From assembly GCA_021464415.1 (NCBI GenBank), contig CM038469.1, positions 27,645,736-27,709,735 on the forward strand: a stretch of DNA of 64,000 nt, given 5' to 3'. A program made the translations under genes and the position numbers. The stretch comes from Lonicera japonica. Lineage: Eukaryota > Streptophyta > Magnoliopsida > Dipsacales > Caprifoliaceae. Positions 1 to 11,579 of this stretch are shown here, one piece after another; the stretch's first letter is position 1; every line of letters starts with the position of its first letter. A model generated the notes under the pieces. The model saw only the letters and a list, made by a program, of their open reading frames with translations, was not told the DNA's origin and searched no databases.

Positions 1-366
1 ATAATAACTTTACATAAAAAGCTAAACACTCACTCATGTAACAAGTTTACAATTCTTCAAAGTGCTTGAGCTAGTTTCTTTGTTCTTCACTTGAATTCTT
101 GTCTTGAAGCTTTTGATCCTTGTTCTATTGATCTCCATGGATTTGCATTGTGATAAGATTGATCTTCTTTGACTCCTTATCCAATGCTTTGTTGACTTGA
201 TCGGATATTGATATAATAATCCTTGTCAAACTTCCTTTTGAGCAATCATGCTATTCTTGATATTTCATATAAATGAACTATAAACTTATATCAAGAAACA
301 AGTTAAATTACACATGATTAAATTATTGTTATTATCAAAAATAAGATTAAGACCTTTAGGTCAACA
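1..366 (-). mobile_element. Sirevirus LTR, 5' (U3) part, minus strand, cut by window edge
   Basis: Read on the minus strand, this segment begins at 366 with TGTTGACCTAAAGGTCTTAA and continues with the ...TTATTATCAAAA.. type sequence that also opens the Sirevirus LTRs at 8014 (plus) and 52214 (minus). It is therefore the first part of an LTR running off the left edge of the window. Its right end abuts a plus-strand LTR of the same family at 367, so two related LTRs meet tail to body in opposite orientation. The rest of the element, and any target-site duplication, lies outside the window. Confidence 0.7.
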
Positions 367-752
367 GTATGTCTCTTAAAATAGCAAGAAGTAGTTCTTG
401 TGGTGAGTGTTGTGTGTAAGCAACATTTGTAGAGTGAAATCACTTGTAAAGGTTTGATCTTCACCCGGAAGAAGATCGATATTAGTGAAAATTCTCGGGG
501 AACTAACGGAGCGCAGAAGTAGGGGCTAACAAGCTGAACCGTGTGGACAAAAAGTCTTCGACTTCTATCGGTTTTATCTTTATATCTCTTGCTTTATTAT
601 ATATTGCTATATCTTCATTGTGATTGGAATTACCTTTGTATCTTGCTTGCTTGATTGATATATGAACATTAAATATTTTTTAAAACGATTTTAAAAATCC
701 GATTAAGTTTTAAAAACCCTATTCACCCCCTCTAGGGTATTTTTAGACATAA
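367..752 (+). repeat. 5' LTR remnant of plus-strand Sirevirus element
   Basis: This matches the last ~385 bases of the 3' LTR (8981-9366) almost base for base, including the 'aatagcaagaagtagttctt' stretch, the 'cttcacccggaagaagatcg' stretch and the terminal 'ccctattcacccc..tctagggta' block. The first ~970 bases of the 5' LTR are missing, replaced by the inverted LTR at 1-366. The exact 3' end is uncertain by a few bases (749-752) because the terminal CA is eroded. Confidence 0.8.
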
Positions 753-764
753 ATTAGTACCAAA
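753..764 (+). other. Degenerate primer binding site (initiator Met-tRNA)
   Basis: ATTAGTACCAAAGG directly follows the 5' LTR end. The homologous site in the minus-strand sister element (50711-50722) is ATTGGTATCAGAGG, the usual complement of plant initiator tRNA-Met used by copia elements. At least three positions have mutated here, so this copy probably cannot prime reverse transcription. Confidence 0.6.
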
Positions 765-808
765 GGTTGTACTCTTGTTTTGATTTTACAATCTTAGAGT
801 TTACGATC

Positions 809-2431
809 ATATCTATCTATTAAGGAACCGGACTTAACGAAGGTTCTTCCACCATTAGGCCACCTCTATTTGATGGCAAAAATTATAGTTATTGAAAAAA
901 TCGCATGTGCACTTTTCTTCAAGCTAGTAATTTTGAACAATGAAGGGTTACATTCATTGGACCCTAAGAGATTACCAAAACCGATGAAAGGGGTAATGTT
1001 ATTCCTAAATCTATTTTCGAATATGATGAGCATGACATTAAGAAAATCCAATTTATTGCTGAAGCTTTGAATTCTCTACATTGTGCATTAACTATGGACG
1101 AATACAACAAAATTTCTAGTTGTAAAACCGCCAAAGAAATTTGGGACAAACTAGAGGTTGCTCATGGGGGAACCTCACAAGTTAAAGATGACAATATTGA
1201 CATGCTCGTTCATGATTATGAACTTTTCAAAATGGAGCCAAATGAATCACTTGCTTCTATGTATAGTAGGTTCTCTATTATCACTAATGCTTTAGATCTT
1301 CTTAGAAAGGTATATTCAAATGAGGACAAGATTCGAAAAATTCTTAGAACTCTTCCTAAGAAATGGAGACCCAAAGTGACGGCTATTCAAGAAGCCAAGA
1401 ACCTTAAGACGCTAAGCATGGACGAACTCTTAGGTTCACTTAAAACCCATGAGAAGGAATTGGAGAGAGAAGAAAAAGGTGATTCGAAAGCCAAAAAGTC
1501 ATTAGCTCTCAAAGCAACTCAACTAGAGGATGATGAGGAGTTGATGGGAGGAGATGAGGATATGACTCTTCTTTCTAGAAAATTCATAAAGTTTTTAGCT
1601 AAGAAGAAGAAATTTCAAGGAAAAAGAAACAACTTTGATTCTTCATCAAGAAGGAACAATGATTGATTTATTCAACCAAAAGTTGAAAACAAAGAAGTAA
1701 AGAAGTGTTTCCATTGTCATCAACCGGAGCATTTCAAAACCAATTGCCCGGTTAGAAGAAAGGAGAAGAGGAATAAGAGGGACAAAGCTTTCAAGCAAAT
1801 TAAGCACGCCCTCAAGGGCACTTGGAGTGATTCCGAAGAAGGCGAGTCCGATGCCGACTCTAGCGACGAGGAGACGGCAAACCTTTGCCTTATGGCAAAT
1901 GACGACGAGGTAGACTATATTTATGATTCTTTTAGCGATGATAATGTCTATATTAATAATGATGCACATGATGAGAATGACTATGATGAATTGTATGAAA
2001 TGTTTGAGGAATTGCATAGCAAATTTGAAAACTTATCCAAAAAGTATGCAAGCCTCAAAAAAGATAATTTGATAATTTCTAGCAAGTGTGAAACTTTTGA
2101 GAAATAAAATGTGGTTTTGAAAAATGAAATCAAAACTTTGAAGAAAGGAAAGGAGAAAAAAACTCCAAACACACTTGTATTGGAAAATATTAAATTAAAA
2201 AACCAAGTGGATGATTTAACTAATAGTCTAACCAAGTTCACCAATGAAAGGGATAACTTGGATAAACTATTAGGAATGCAAAGGTGTGTATTCGACAAAG
2301 CCGGTTTGGGATATAACCAAATTGACAACCAAAAGGATTACAAAAACTTTTTCAAAACACACACACCTTATGATCCCACTCATCTTTGCTCATATTGTGG
2401 TAGAAATACTCACTATGTTGATCATTGTTAA
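809..2431 (+). pseudogene. gag: Sirevirus (Ty1/copia) gag, decayed
   Basis: Capsid precursor of an LTR retrotransposon. The reading frame (third-frame phase shared by 1067-1666, 1892-2107 and 2111-2431) encodes the copia gag segment with 'ALTMDEYNKISSCKTAKEIW', then 'MDELLGSLKTHEKEL', a lysine-rich stretch, a CX2CX4HX4C zinc knuckle (C-F-H-C..H..C, about 1708-1750) and an acidic then coiled-coil-like C-terminal part rich in E, N and K. A gag with a long C-terminal coiled-coil region is typical of Sireviruses. The ancestral start is ATA instead of ATG at 809-811, judged from the sister element at 50668. In-frame stops lie at 821-823, 1664-1666 and 2105-2107, and there is a frame change near 1065. 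It is a dead copy. Confidence 0.85.
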
Positions 2432-2560
2432 TATAGGAATGAAAGTTTTCCTAAGAGAAAGCTTGCTTGGGTTCCAAAAGGAACCATTATGTTTGCTAAC
2501 CCAAAGGGACCCAATACATTTTGGGTACCAAAGGAGAAGTTACTTAAGGTTATGGTGTAG

Positions 2561-5500
2561 GTGTGCTTGAAAGCCAAAGATAGCAAAACCAAATGGTTCT
2601 TAGATAGTGGATGCTCAAAACATATGACGGGAGACAAAAACAACTTCTTGAGTCTTATTCCCAAGCGAGGAGGGAATGTGACTTTTGGAGACAACACCAA
2701 GGGCAAAATCATCAGTCTAGGTAAGGTTGGTAAGTATTCTACACGTGTTGATAATGTTCTATTAGTTGATGGTTTAAAGCATAATTTACTAAGCATTAGT
2801 CAATTGTGTGATAAGGGTTATGAAGTCATTTTTAAATCCGATCGTTGCATTGTTAAGAATGTTAGTGATGATTCCATCTTACTTGTTGCTTATAGAACTA
2901 ACAATGTGTACACTCTTGAGCTTGATGATTTGTCTCAACAAGATGTTAAGTGTTTATCCGCTATTAATGATGTTTCTTGGTTATGGCATAGGAGATTAAG
3001 ACATGCTAATATGGACTTAATTCATACTTTGTCTAAGAAAGAATTAGTTAAGGGATTGCCTAAAATCAAATTTGTTAAAGATAAAATTTGTAATGCATGT
3101 CAACTTGGTAAACAACACAAATATTCATTTAAGTTTAAGAAGGATATTACTACAACTAGACCTCTTGATATGTTGCATCTTGATTTGTTTGGTCCTAATT
3201 CGGTTGCTAGTTTGGGTGGCAAATTGTATGCTTTTATTATTGTTGATGATTATACTAGACTCATTTGGGTGTTCTTTCTCGCCCACAAAAGTGAAACTCC
3301 ACATGTTTTTGCAAAATTTTGTAGAAAAGTTCAAAATGAAAAAGGGTGTTTCCATTGTGCATGTTAAGAGTGATAGAGGTAGAGAAGTCGACAATATTGA
3401 TATTGAAAGTTTTTGTGATGAGCATGGCATTGATCATAATTTTTCGGCACCTAGAATTCCTCAACAAAATGGTGTTGTTGAAAGAAAAAATAGATCTCTT
3501 CAAGAGATGTTAGGACTATGCTAAATAAACATTCTTTGTCGGAGTATTTGTGGGCGGAAGCCGTTAACACCGCATGTTATGTGATTAATTGTACTATCAT
3601 TCGTAAAAAATTAGATAAGACACCCTGTGAATTATAGAATGACAAGAAACCAAATATTGCATATTTTAAAGTTTTTTGTTGCAAGTGTTTTATTTTGAAT
3701 AATCGTGATCACTTGAAAAAATTTGATGCTAAATCCGATAAAGAAATTTTTCTTAGGTATGCCACTAATAGTAAAGCATATAGAGTTTATAACAAGAAAT
3801 GTTTAGTAGTCCAAGAGTCTATGCATGTTGTATTTGATGAGTCAAATCCTTTCTCACCCATAGTACGTTCCGATGACGATGTTGAAATTATCCCAAAAAT
3901 TTCGGATATTTAAATTAATGATACATCTAAGGAAGAAACTTCGAGTGCTCAAGCTCCTCCTAAGGAGTTAGAAAACATAACCGAGCAAAACTCGAATGAT
4001 TTACCTAGGAGTTGGAAATTCGTGTCCAACCACCCTATTGATCAAATTCTTGGAGAGACATCTGGTAGGGTCATGACTAGATCATATTTAAGAAATGTAT
4101 GCAATAATGTGGAATTTGTTTCTCACTATGAGCCCAAAAACATAAATGAAGCTGAACAAGATGAATCTTGGATGATGGCTATGCAAAAAGAGCTCAATCA
4201 ATTTGAGAGAAACAAAGTATGGACACTTGTTTTCAAACCTAATGATCACACCATTATAGGTACTAAATGAGACTTTCGTAACAAAAAGGATGAAAGTGGC
4301 GTAATTGTTAGAAATAAAGCTAGACTTGTTGCCCAATGATACAATCAAGAGGAGGGCATTGACTATGAGAAAACATATGCACCTGTTGCACGTCTAGAAG
4401 CAATTCGCATGCTACTTGCTTATTCATGTTTTAAGAACTTTAAATTGTATCAAATGGATGTGAAAAGTGCTTTCTTGAATGGTTTTATTGAAAAGGAAAT
4501 TTATGTGAAATAACCTCCCGGTTTTGAAAATCATGTTTATCCGGATTATGTGTTTAAATTATCTAAAGCATTGTATGGCTTAAAGCAAGCACCTAGAGCA
4601 TGGTATAATAGACTACGTTCATTTTTTATTAACAATGGTTTTGTTAGAGATAAAATTGACACTACTTTATTTATCAAAAATCATGATAATGATATGCTAC
4701 TTGTACAAATCTATGTTGATGACATTATCTTTGGTTCTACTAACGAGAGTCTTTGCAAGGATTTTTTCACATGTATGCAAAAGGAATTCGAAATGAGCAT
4801 GATGGGAAAGATGAATTACTTTTTTGGATTACAAGTGAAGCAATGCAAAGAATGCATTTTCATCAATCAAGAGAAGTACGTGAAAGAACTCTTAAAGTAG
4901 TTCGACATGGAAGGCGCAAAATCCATGAGCACTCCTATGAGTTCAACTTTGAAGCTCGACAAAGACGAGATAGGTAAGAGTGTGGACATCAAGAAATATC
5001 GAGGTATGATAGGAAGTTTATTGTATTTGACGGCCTCTATGCCGGATATTATATTTAGTGTATGTCTTTATGCACGATTCCAATCGGATCCTAAAGAATC
5101 ACACCTACTTACCGTTAAACGGATATTTCGTTATCTTTCCGGTACTAGTTCCTTGGATTTGTGGTACCCAAGAGAGAACACATTTGACCTAATAAGTTAT
5201 TCCGATGCGGATTTTGCCGGTTACAAAATCGATAGGAAAAGCACTAGTGGCACTTGTCATTTTCTAGGACACGCACTAGTATCTTGGTCAAGCAAGAAAC
5301 AAAATTCGGTGGCCCTTTCAACAGCCGAAGCCGAATATGTGGCGGCTAAAGTTGTTGTGCACAAACTTTGTACATTAAACAACAACTAGAAGACATTGAA
5401 ATTAGTCTTAGCCACATTCCTATTAAATGTGATAACACAAGTGCTATTAGCTTGACAAAGAATCCCATACAACATTCACGTACTAAACACATTGAGATAA

Positions 5501-5660
5501 TGTATCATTTTATTCGTGATCATGTGCAAAAAGGTGATGTTGATATTGAATTCGTTGGCACCAAATCGCAATTTTAGGACTTTTTCACAAAACCATTTCC
5601 CGACGATCGATTTTACACTATTCGACGTGAACTTGGTATGACTAGAGCATGTGATATCTA
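2561..5660 (+). pseudogene. pol: Sirevirus (Ty1/copia) pol: protease, integrase, RT, RNase H, decayed
   Basis: Domains in copia order (PR-IN-RT-RH). Protease: aspartic motif D-S-G at 2603-2611. Integrase: GAG-pre-integrase and HHCC zinc region (WLWHRRLRHAN..ICNACQLGK, about 2974-3112), then the core with HLDLFGP and IIVDDYT (about 3178-3255). Reverse transcriptase: from about 4150, with LYGLKQAPRAWYNRL and the catalytic YVDD at 4712-4723. RNase H: YSDADFAGY (about 5200) and STAEAEY (about 5320). The IN-before-RT order excludes gypsy. Frameshifts near 3345, 3510 and 5350 and stops at 3635, 3911, 4268, 4337, 4511 and 4898 break the frame. Several stops sit where the family has Trp or Gln, as expected for C-to-T change in methylated DNA. 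Confidence 0.9.
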
Positions 5661-5896
5661 GTTGACCAAAATATTCATGTATATTGATCAATTATGCTTG
5701 TTTCTAAAGCTTACAAAACTATATTTTTAATTGATTAATTTTTGCGTAATAAGTATCCTAGTATCTTGCACTTTATTTACATGTTATATTGTATACTAAT
5801 ATTTTTCTTGTAGTATATATTTTGCTCATAATTGCTAATTCTAGTTCTATATGGCCTAAAGAGCAAAAATGTACAAATCTGGGCAAAACTGGATGA

Positions 5897-5973
5897 TCAG
5901 TCGACTAAGGGACAATGGTCAGTCGACTAAGCCTTCATCAATCAACTGAAGGGCCTTCATCAGTCGACTGATG
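5897..5973. repeat. Cluster of TCAGTCGACTGA-type palindromes before the env-position ORF
   Basis: Four copies occur in 77 bases: 5897-5908 and 5919-5930 (TCAGTCGACTAA), 5938-5949 (TCAATCAACTGA, degenerate) and 5960-5971 (TCAGTCGACTGA, perfect, inside a 16-base palindrome 5958-5973). The same 12-mer is repeated in the LTRs of this family (8585-8637 and 51533-51588). Here it lies just upstream of a long pyrimidine-rich leader and the extra ORF, where a second promoter or a processing signal would be useful. The role is inferred. Confidence 0.6.
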
Positions 5974-6409
5974 CCTGGCTGAGAGCAGTTCACTTAACCC
6001 CTGTTTTTCCCTTGTTTTTCCTTATTCCATTCTCTATCTATTTCAAGCTCTCCTTCTCTAAAAACACTATAAACCTTCACAAATCAACCTAGACCTCTAA
6101 ACTTTTCACCAAAACACCTTTTAAACCAAAAAGCTTCACCATCCTACACCAAATCACACCTATTTCACCCCAAATCACTCAAACCAATCTCATTCTCTCT
6201 ATAACCCTAACCCTAGCCTCCGTTGTTGATCTTTCTCCCAAAACTCTATCTTACACCAAATTTCTTTACAAATTCATCTCACTTCATCCATATTACCAAT
6301 CTCTTACCCTTTTCTTCCATCCAAAACAAATTTTTGCCCTAAAAATTTCAAATTTTTCCTTAAACCCTCGCTTTTCAAAACCTATATCCTTCACTCCATC
6401 TATCTAGAT

Positions 6410-7668
6410 ATGTCTCAAGGACCTCTCTCATGTCTCCCTCGTAAAATTGTACCGTAAGTAGGTACATCATCGGCCATTCTGGCACAAGCTCCATTACCAC
6501 CATTGTTCATCTCCGACGAAGTCCAAGCAAACTTCAACTCCGATTATGCAATTCGTACTATTGTTGAAGGTAAACAATTCAACATTGAATTATTCTCTTC
6601 ATATGGACTTAATATTACTGCTCTTTTTCGTAGACAAGGCATTATAAATTTCCTAACTATTCGTGAGAATGTCTATTCCTGTTTAGTTAGATTATTTTAT
6701 GCTAACCTTCACCACCCCACACTTGATTCCGGTCATCCTAACCAGCTTCGTCTTAACACTCTCCTAAATGGATGGATGATTAGTTTCACAAAGGCGGATC
6801 TTAGTATATTTTTTGGTTTTCCAATCGATAATGTGACGGACGTACCGTCAAATTTTGGTAATCTTCTTGGGTTCGAGAAATCTCCAATTTTGTCTACCAT
6901 TCTTAAAAGATGCTTTAGGCACCACAACAATGGTGCGGGACTCGAAATCAAGGCTTCTATGCTTACCTTGCAAAATCGACTCATCCATATATACTCGGGT
7001 ATTCCATTGTTCCAAGACGAGGTAGTCGGGCTTCGGTAAATGCTTTGGACACTTTTTTGGTATGGGCAATTTCAATGGGACACAAGCTTGACTATACCGA
7101 TCTCATGTTCCATCATCTTCTTGAAATCGCCAATCGCAAGAAATAAGGATTGGTATATGCTATGGCACTCACACGACTATTTTAATTCTATGACATTCAC
7201 CTTGAGGATGAGACTGAAATCATTGTTCCTACGTCCGATGAAACCTATAGTGCCAAGACTATTAGTCAAATGGGATATCACATAGAAAATGGGGAATGGA
7301 TTTTGAATGATCCTCTTGATGTTAATGAGGACGATAATAGTGATGATGATGTGAATTTGGCTCAAACTTAGCCCATGGAACAAGACATACCTCCTCAAGG
7401 AACTTTCTCACAAGCTCCCACTAGTTCCCACCAAGCTCCTCACTCGCCTAATCCAAATGAAGCCATTTTGTAAGTCATTCAAAATCTCTCCGTGACCATG
7501 GACAATCGGTTCAACCGTATTGAGGAACGGCAAAGAGCACACGAAGCCGCATTACTTCACTACCACCCTGACTATGTCTTTCCACCATGGAATCTGTGGC
7601 ATGGCAATCAAGGATGGGGTCAATGGCCACAAAAAGATCCCGACTTGTGATCTCCCTTTCCTTCTTTT
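6410..7668 (+). pseudogene. Extra (env-position) ORF of the Sirevirus element, decayed
   Basis: Between the end of RNase H and the 3' LTR lies about 2.3 kb, as in SIRE-type elements with a third ORF. An ATG at 6410 opens a frame with a stop at 6455. The largest uninterrupted piece (6503-7039, 178 aa) contains LRLNTLLNGWMISFTKADLS-type sequence that resembles the 'putative plant transposon protein' domain found in such third ORFs. A frameshift at about 7036 continues the protein to about 7140, and later parts are Pro/Ser-rich then acidic. I see no signal peptide or convincing transmembrane segment, so calling it an envelope protein would not be justified. Confidence 0.6.
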
Positions 7669-8000
7669 TGATTATGACAAATGGGGAGAAATAAATAAGT
7701 GTTTGGTACACACTTTGCCTATTATGCCTATCATTATGCTTTTCTATGAACTTCTATCAACTTAAGTCTTATGTTTTTATTATTGGTTTTTAACATGGTT
7801 CTAACTCTAGTATTTTATTTTTAATTAAACATTTAATTAAAGTTTGAAGTTTTTAATTATGATCTTGCAATGGTTTGAAGTCTTGTTTATGCATGCTTGT
7901 TATATTTTATTTTATGCATAGTTTAAGGGAGAGTTTTCCCTTTAGAAAACTCAACTTATGATCTTAATCGCAAACACACATTAATTTATTGTCATCATCA

Positions 8001-8013
8001 AAAAGGGGGAGAT
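8001..8013 (+). other. Polypurine tract of the Sirevirus element
   Basis: AAAAAGGGGGAGA directly precedes the 3' LTR start TGTCGATCTTAAAG. This is the priming site for plus-strand DNA synthesis; its position fixes the 3' LTR boundary. Confidence 0.8.
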
Positions 8014-9366
8014 TGTCGATCTTAAAGTCACTAATCTTGTTTTGATAATAACAATAACGTTAATCATGTGTAATTTAACTAAATTGATGTTTTAAGTTAT
8101 AGCCACAATGAATTGATCACACGTGGAATCAAGTTTATTCACCTACGAAAATTTACACTATCAATGTCTCACACCTCACACAACTACTATGATCAATGCA
8201 CTATCAATGGCATTTCTATAAAGACCAATGACCCAAGAAAGAAAAGAAACAAAGATACAACAAAGCCCTCAAAGACTCGTTATTTAATACTTGAGTGAGT
8301 GCTTATGTTTCCTATGTAAAGATTCATGTTTGATTCTCAATATAGCACATACACTTTGTTTTTACATAAGTAAATTGATCAAAACAAAGTTTCTTCAAGA
8401 TCCTTTCAAAACACCCTTTTGGCAAAAATCGATTTTTGATTTAATTCATATTAAATTCAAAATGATCTTATTTGGAGCTCTAACGAAAATAGGTGTCTTA
8501 GGAACCTATATTTTACCTTCCCCAAGCATTAAAATTGGTTTTAGAGTTTATTTACAAAAGTATAAAAATTGCATTTTTGGCCTGCCAGTCGACTGAGTGC
8601 TCATCAGTCGACTGATGAGCTTTGCTCAGTCGACTGATGGTCTAAAAACTAGCCATTGGATTTCTAATTTTTTACCAATTTTGGCACAAAACTTCTACCA
8701 ACTCCCTCCAAACGGTCATATGTTGTCCTAGACTATATATACACTATCTAAGACATATTTAAACCTCCTCGAATCATTCCTACACTATTCTCTTCATCTA
8801 CATTCAATATTCAGAAATTCAAGAACATTGCTTTTGATCAATCATCATTATTTTGAGCTAAATATTGTTGATCAAATTTGATATCTCTTAGTATGAGCTT
8901 AAATTGTAATCTTCATACACTTGAGAGCTATTGTACATTGGTGTTAGTCACCAAATCATTTTCTTCAAATATTAATAGAGGTCTATCTCTTAAAATAGCA
9001 AGAAGTAGTTCTTGTGGTGAGTATTGTGTGTAAGCAACATTTGTAGAGTGAAATCACTTGTAAAGATTTGATCTTCACCCGGAAGAAGATCGGTATTAGT
9101 GAAAATTCTCGGGAAACTAACCGAGCGTGGAAGTAGGGGCTAACAAGCCGAACTATGTGGACAAAAAGTTTTTGACTTCTATTGGTTTTATCTTTATATA
9201 TCTTGCTCTATTATATATTGCTATATCTTCATTGTAATTAGAATTACCTTTGTATCTTGCTTGCTTAATTGATATAGACATTAAATATTTTTTAAAATGA
9301 TTTTAAAAATCCGATTGAGTTTTAAAAACCCTATTCACCCCCCTCTAGGGTATTTTCTGACCTGCA
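8014..9366 (+). repeat. 3' LTR of plus-strand Sirevirus element
   Basis: About 1353 bases. It starts after the polypurine tract and ends near TGACCTGCA. Its last 385 bases match 367-752. It carries three CAGTCGACTG palindromes at 8585-8637 and a TATA-like CTATATATAC at 8733-8742, about 100 bases downstream, so U3/R probably meet near 8760. The 3' end is estimated from the 5' LTR and from the minus-strand copy; no target duplication can be tested because the 5' end is truncated. Confidence 0.85.
8585..8637. promoter_or_regulatory. Triple CpG-centred palindrome in Sirevirus LTR
   Basis: Three copies of (T/C)CAGTCGACTGA at 8585-8596, 8604-8615 and 8626-8637. The middle one is the core of a perfect 22-base palindrome spanning 8599-8620. 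The cluster sits upstream of the TATA-like box at 8733, a position expected for enhancer sites or binding sites of dimeric factors. Function is inferred; Sireviruses of other plants are known to carry repeated palindromes in regulatory regions, with a different core. Confidence 0.6.
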
Positions 9367-9629
9367 ACTACAATCAACATAAAATCTTTAAAAACTAGAA
9401 AATCGATACTAGTCATACTATAGTCAACATAAAGGTCAAAGTTTCTTATTTAATCCAAATTTTCAAAAGTTTTACATCTAAAGTTAACACCTTAAAAGTC
9501 TTTGGAATTTATCCCCTCTCCACCAAATTTTTCATGTGCAAGAACATCACTGTCTAAATTGTCAAGACAAAGTAGAAAAGCATCCACAAATGTCTGGAAT
9601 CTCTTCAGTATAACTTAAAGGGATCGTAG

Positions 9630-9745
9630 AGCATTTGATGAGTGGGCAAACCTAGTAAGTAAGGAACTCGCCTAAATTCAAGAGAGTTCTCGAGTTTGAG
9701 TCATATTCTAAGTGGGAATAAGGGGGTATTTTTTTATTATTGTAA
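9630..9745 (+). repeat. tRNA-derived SINE-like remnant
   Basis: CCTAGTAAGTAAGG (9651-9664) resembles a SINE A box (CCTAGTGGTTAAGG type), and TCTCGAGTTTGAGTC (about 9689-9703) resembles a B box, at usual spacing. A T-rich stretch follows at 9729. Both boxes are diverged and no target duplication is clear. It could also be chance similarity. Confidence 0.35.
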
Positions 9746-10247
9746 TAAAAGGAAGAGACGATCTGCTCTTTATTTTTTTCTATCATAGAGCATAGTACTA
9801 AAATCGAATCATAGTAGTTTCTAATAACATAACTATTTTTATATATATATTTTTGCAGTAAAAATCACGACAATCCTAATTAGTCCATATGTAAATTAAA
9901 CTAGTTTTAAAATTACAAACTAACATTATTTGAAAACAAATTATGATTAATTATTTTTCCTCTTTGATTGCACATTTTAAAACATAATACGTGTTATAAC
10001 TTTCACTATACAACACTAATGAATAGTGTAGTTATATATATAGGCATTAGGTAGTGGTATCACTAGTTTAATTCCTTATTATTAAAACTCATCTTATGAT
10101 CACTATAAGGCAAGTGGTAGAGTCCACTAATCCAAATAAACGATAGAGTCATAATCATAACAATATTTGTCAATCTAGGTTATTTTGCATAGAATTAATA
10201 ACCTACATTGAGTTATTTATATTTTATTTGTATTATCTTTGACCGCC

Positions 10248-10517
10248 TTTTCACTTTCATCTGTGAAGTTCATTTTGTCTAACGCCCATCCGTAAAATTT
10301 GATCCCATTTTCACTTTAATCCAAAATCCAATGTGCAATTTGTTTCTTGGATGGAAAATGCCACGTGCAGCGACGTGGCTTGAAGATCAAAGTGACACAT
10401 GGCATTTTTCATCTAAAAACCTAATGGCAAGTTGGGTTTTTGGATTAAAGTGAAAACAAGAGCAAACTTTAGAGATTGATATAATGCAAAATGAACTTCA
10501 TGAACAAAAGTGTAAAA
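10248..10517. mobile_element. Foldback MITE with ~130-base inverted arms
   Basis: The left arm (from TTTTCACTTTCATCTG at 10248) and the reverse complement of the right arm (ending AAAAGTGTAAAA at about 10517) align along nearly their whole length. Shared blocks include GAAGTTCATTTTG, TTTTCACTTTAATCCAAAA and GATG(G)AAAATGCCA(C/T)GTG. Only about ten bases around 10370 separate the arms. It is non-coding. A convincing target duplication was not found. Confidence 0.65.
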
Positions 10518-10643
10518 ACAGTTAAATTGTAAAGGGTTAAATTATAAATACACCTGCACATTCAAGGATTTCTGAGGAAGGTGACACAGTGACATTAAAA
10601 CCTAATTTGGTCATAGATGGTCCATTTGGACAATGTTACCTTG

Positions 10644-10667
10644 AATATATATATATATATATATATA
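10644..10667. repeat. (AT)n microsatellite
   Basis: Twelve uninterrupted AT dinucleotides. Flanking sequence to 11543 is AT-rich and holds nothing I recognise. Confidence 0.9.
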
Positions 10668-11579
10668 CACTTTGGCATGCAAGCTACATTCCCCTTAAAA
10701 ACCTTTGCATTTTTATCAATTTTGTAGATGACTTGATAATTTTACTTTGGTTATATATTGTGCATATCCGGAAGAATAATATGCAAGAATTATAACCACT
10801 TGTCCACGCCGTATTTTGTCATAAATTAACAAATATTTGATTATCACACACATGAACTGTGCCATATGATCTAGATTTTTAAATTTAAAAATAAAAGTGC
10901 AATTCATAAATTAATATAAAACAACTATTTACAATTAAGGTTATTATCTGATGATGCTTGAATTCAACGTACCATATATCAGGCTAATGTGAGTGTAATT
11001 AGAAAGTACTTGCGTCACTCTCCAGGAAGCTAAAAACCTTAAGAAAACATATGATGTAGGGGTGAAGGGGTGTAGAAGGGCAACCATTTTATTTTATTTT
11101 TGGATTTTTATATATATATATAGTATAAATAAAGTTATGGTCGTTATTAAAAAAGTATGCTAAGATTAGAATAGGATGGGAAAAATACAATATATATAAA
11201 AAAAAGATCATTTAGAAAAAGGAAAAATGAGGCAGTCCAATTTGATCTCCTTTTTAGTTTTTCCAAATTGAAGACTAAACCTAAGTTTCTATTGTTCCAA
11301 ACTTTACATTAAGTAAGATGGTGGATAAAAATAGACCAATGAATTTATTCCGATTTGGATCAATCATACGTTATTCTCTTTTCTCCTAATGTAAAATCTC
11401 ATGAAGTTGATTTTACTCTTACCTATCGCAACAACAAGTATTGAGAGAGCATTTTTGGCGATAAAAATCATGAAGAATGCATTACATAATTGAATAAAAG
11501 ATGAATTCATGAATATTGTTTATTAATATACATTAAGCTTGACTGTGACATCCCGTTTAATTATCTTTTGCAAATCAGG

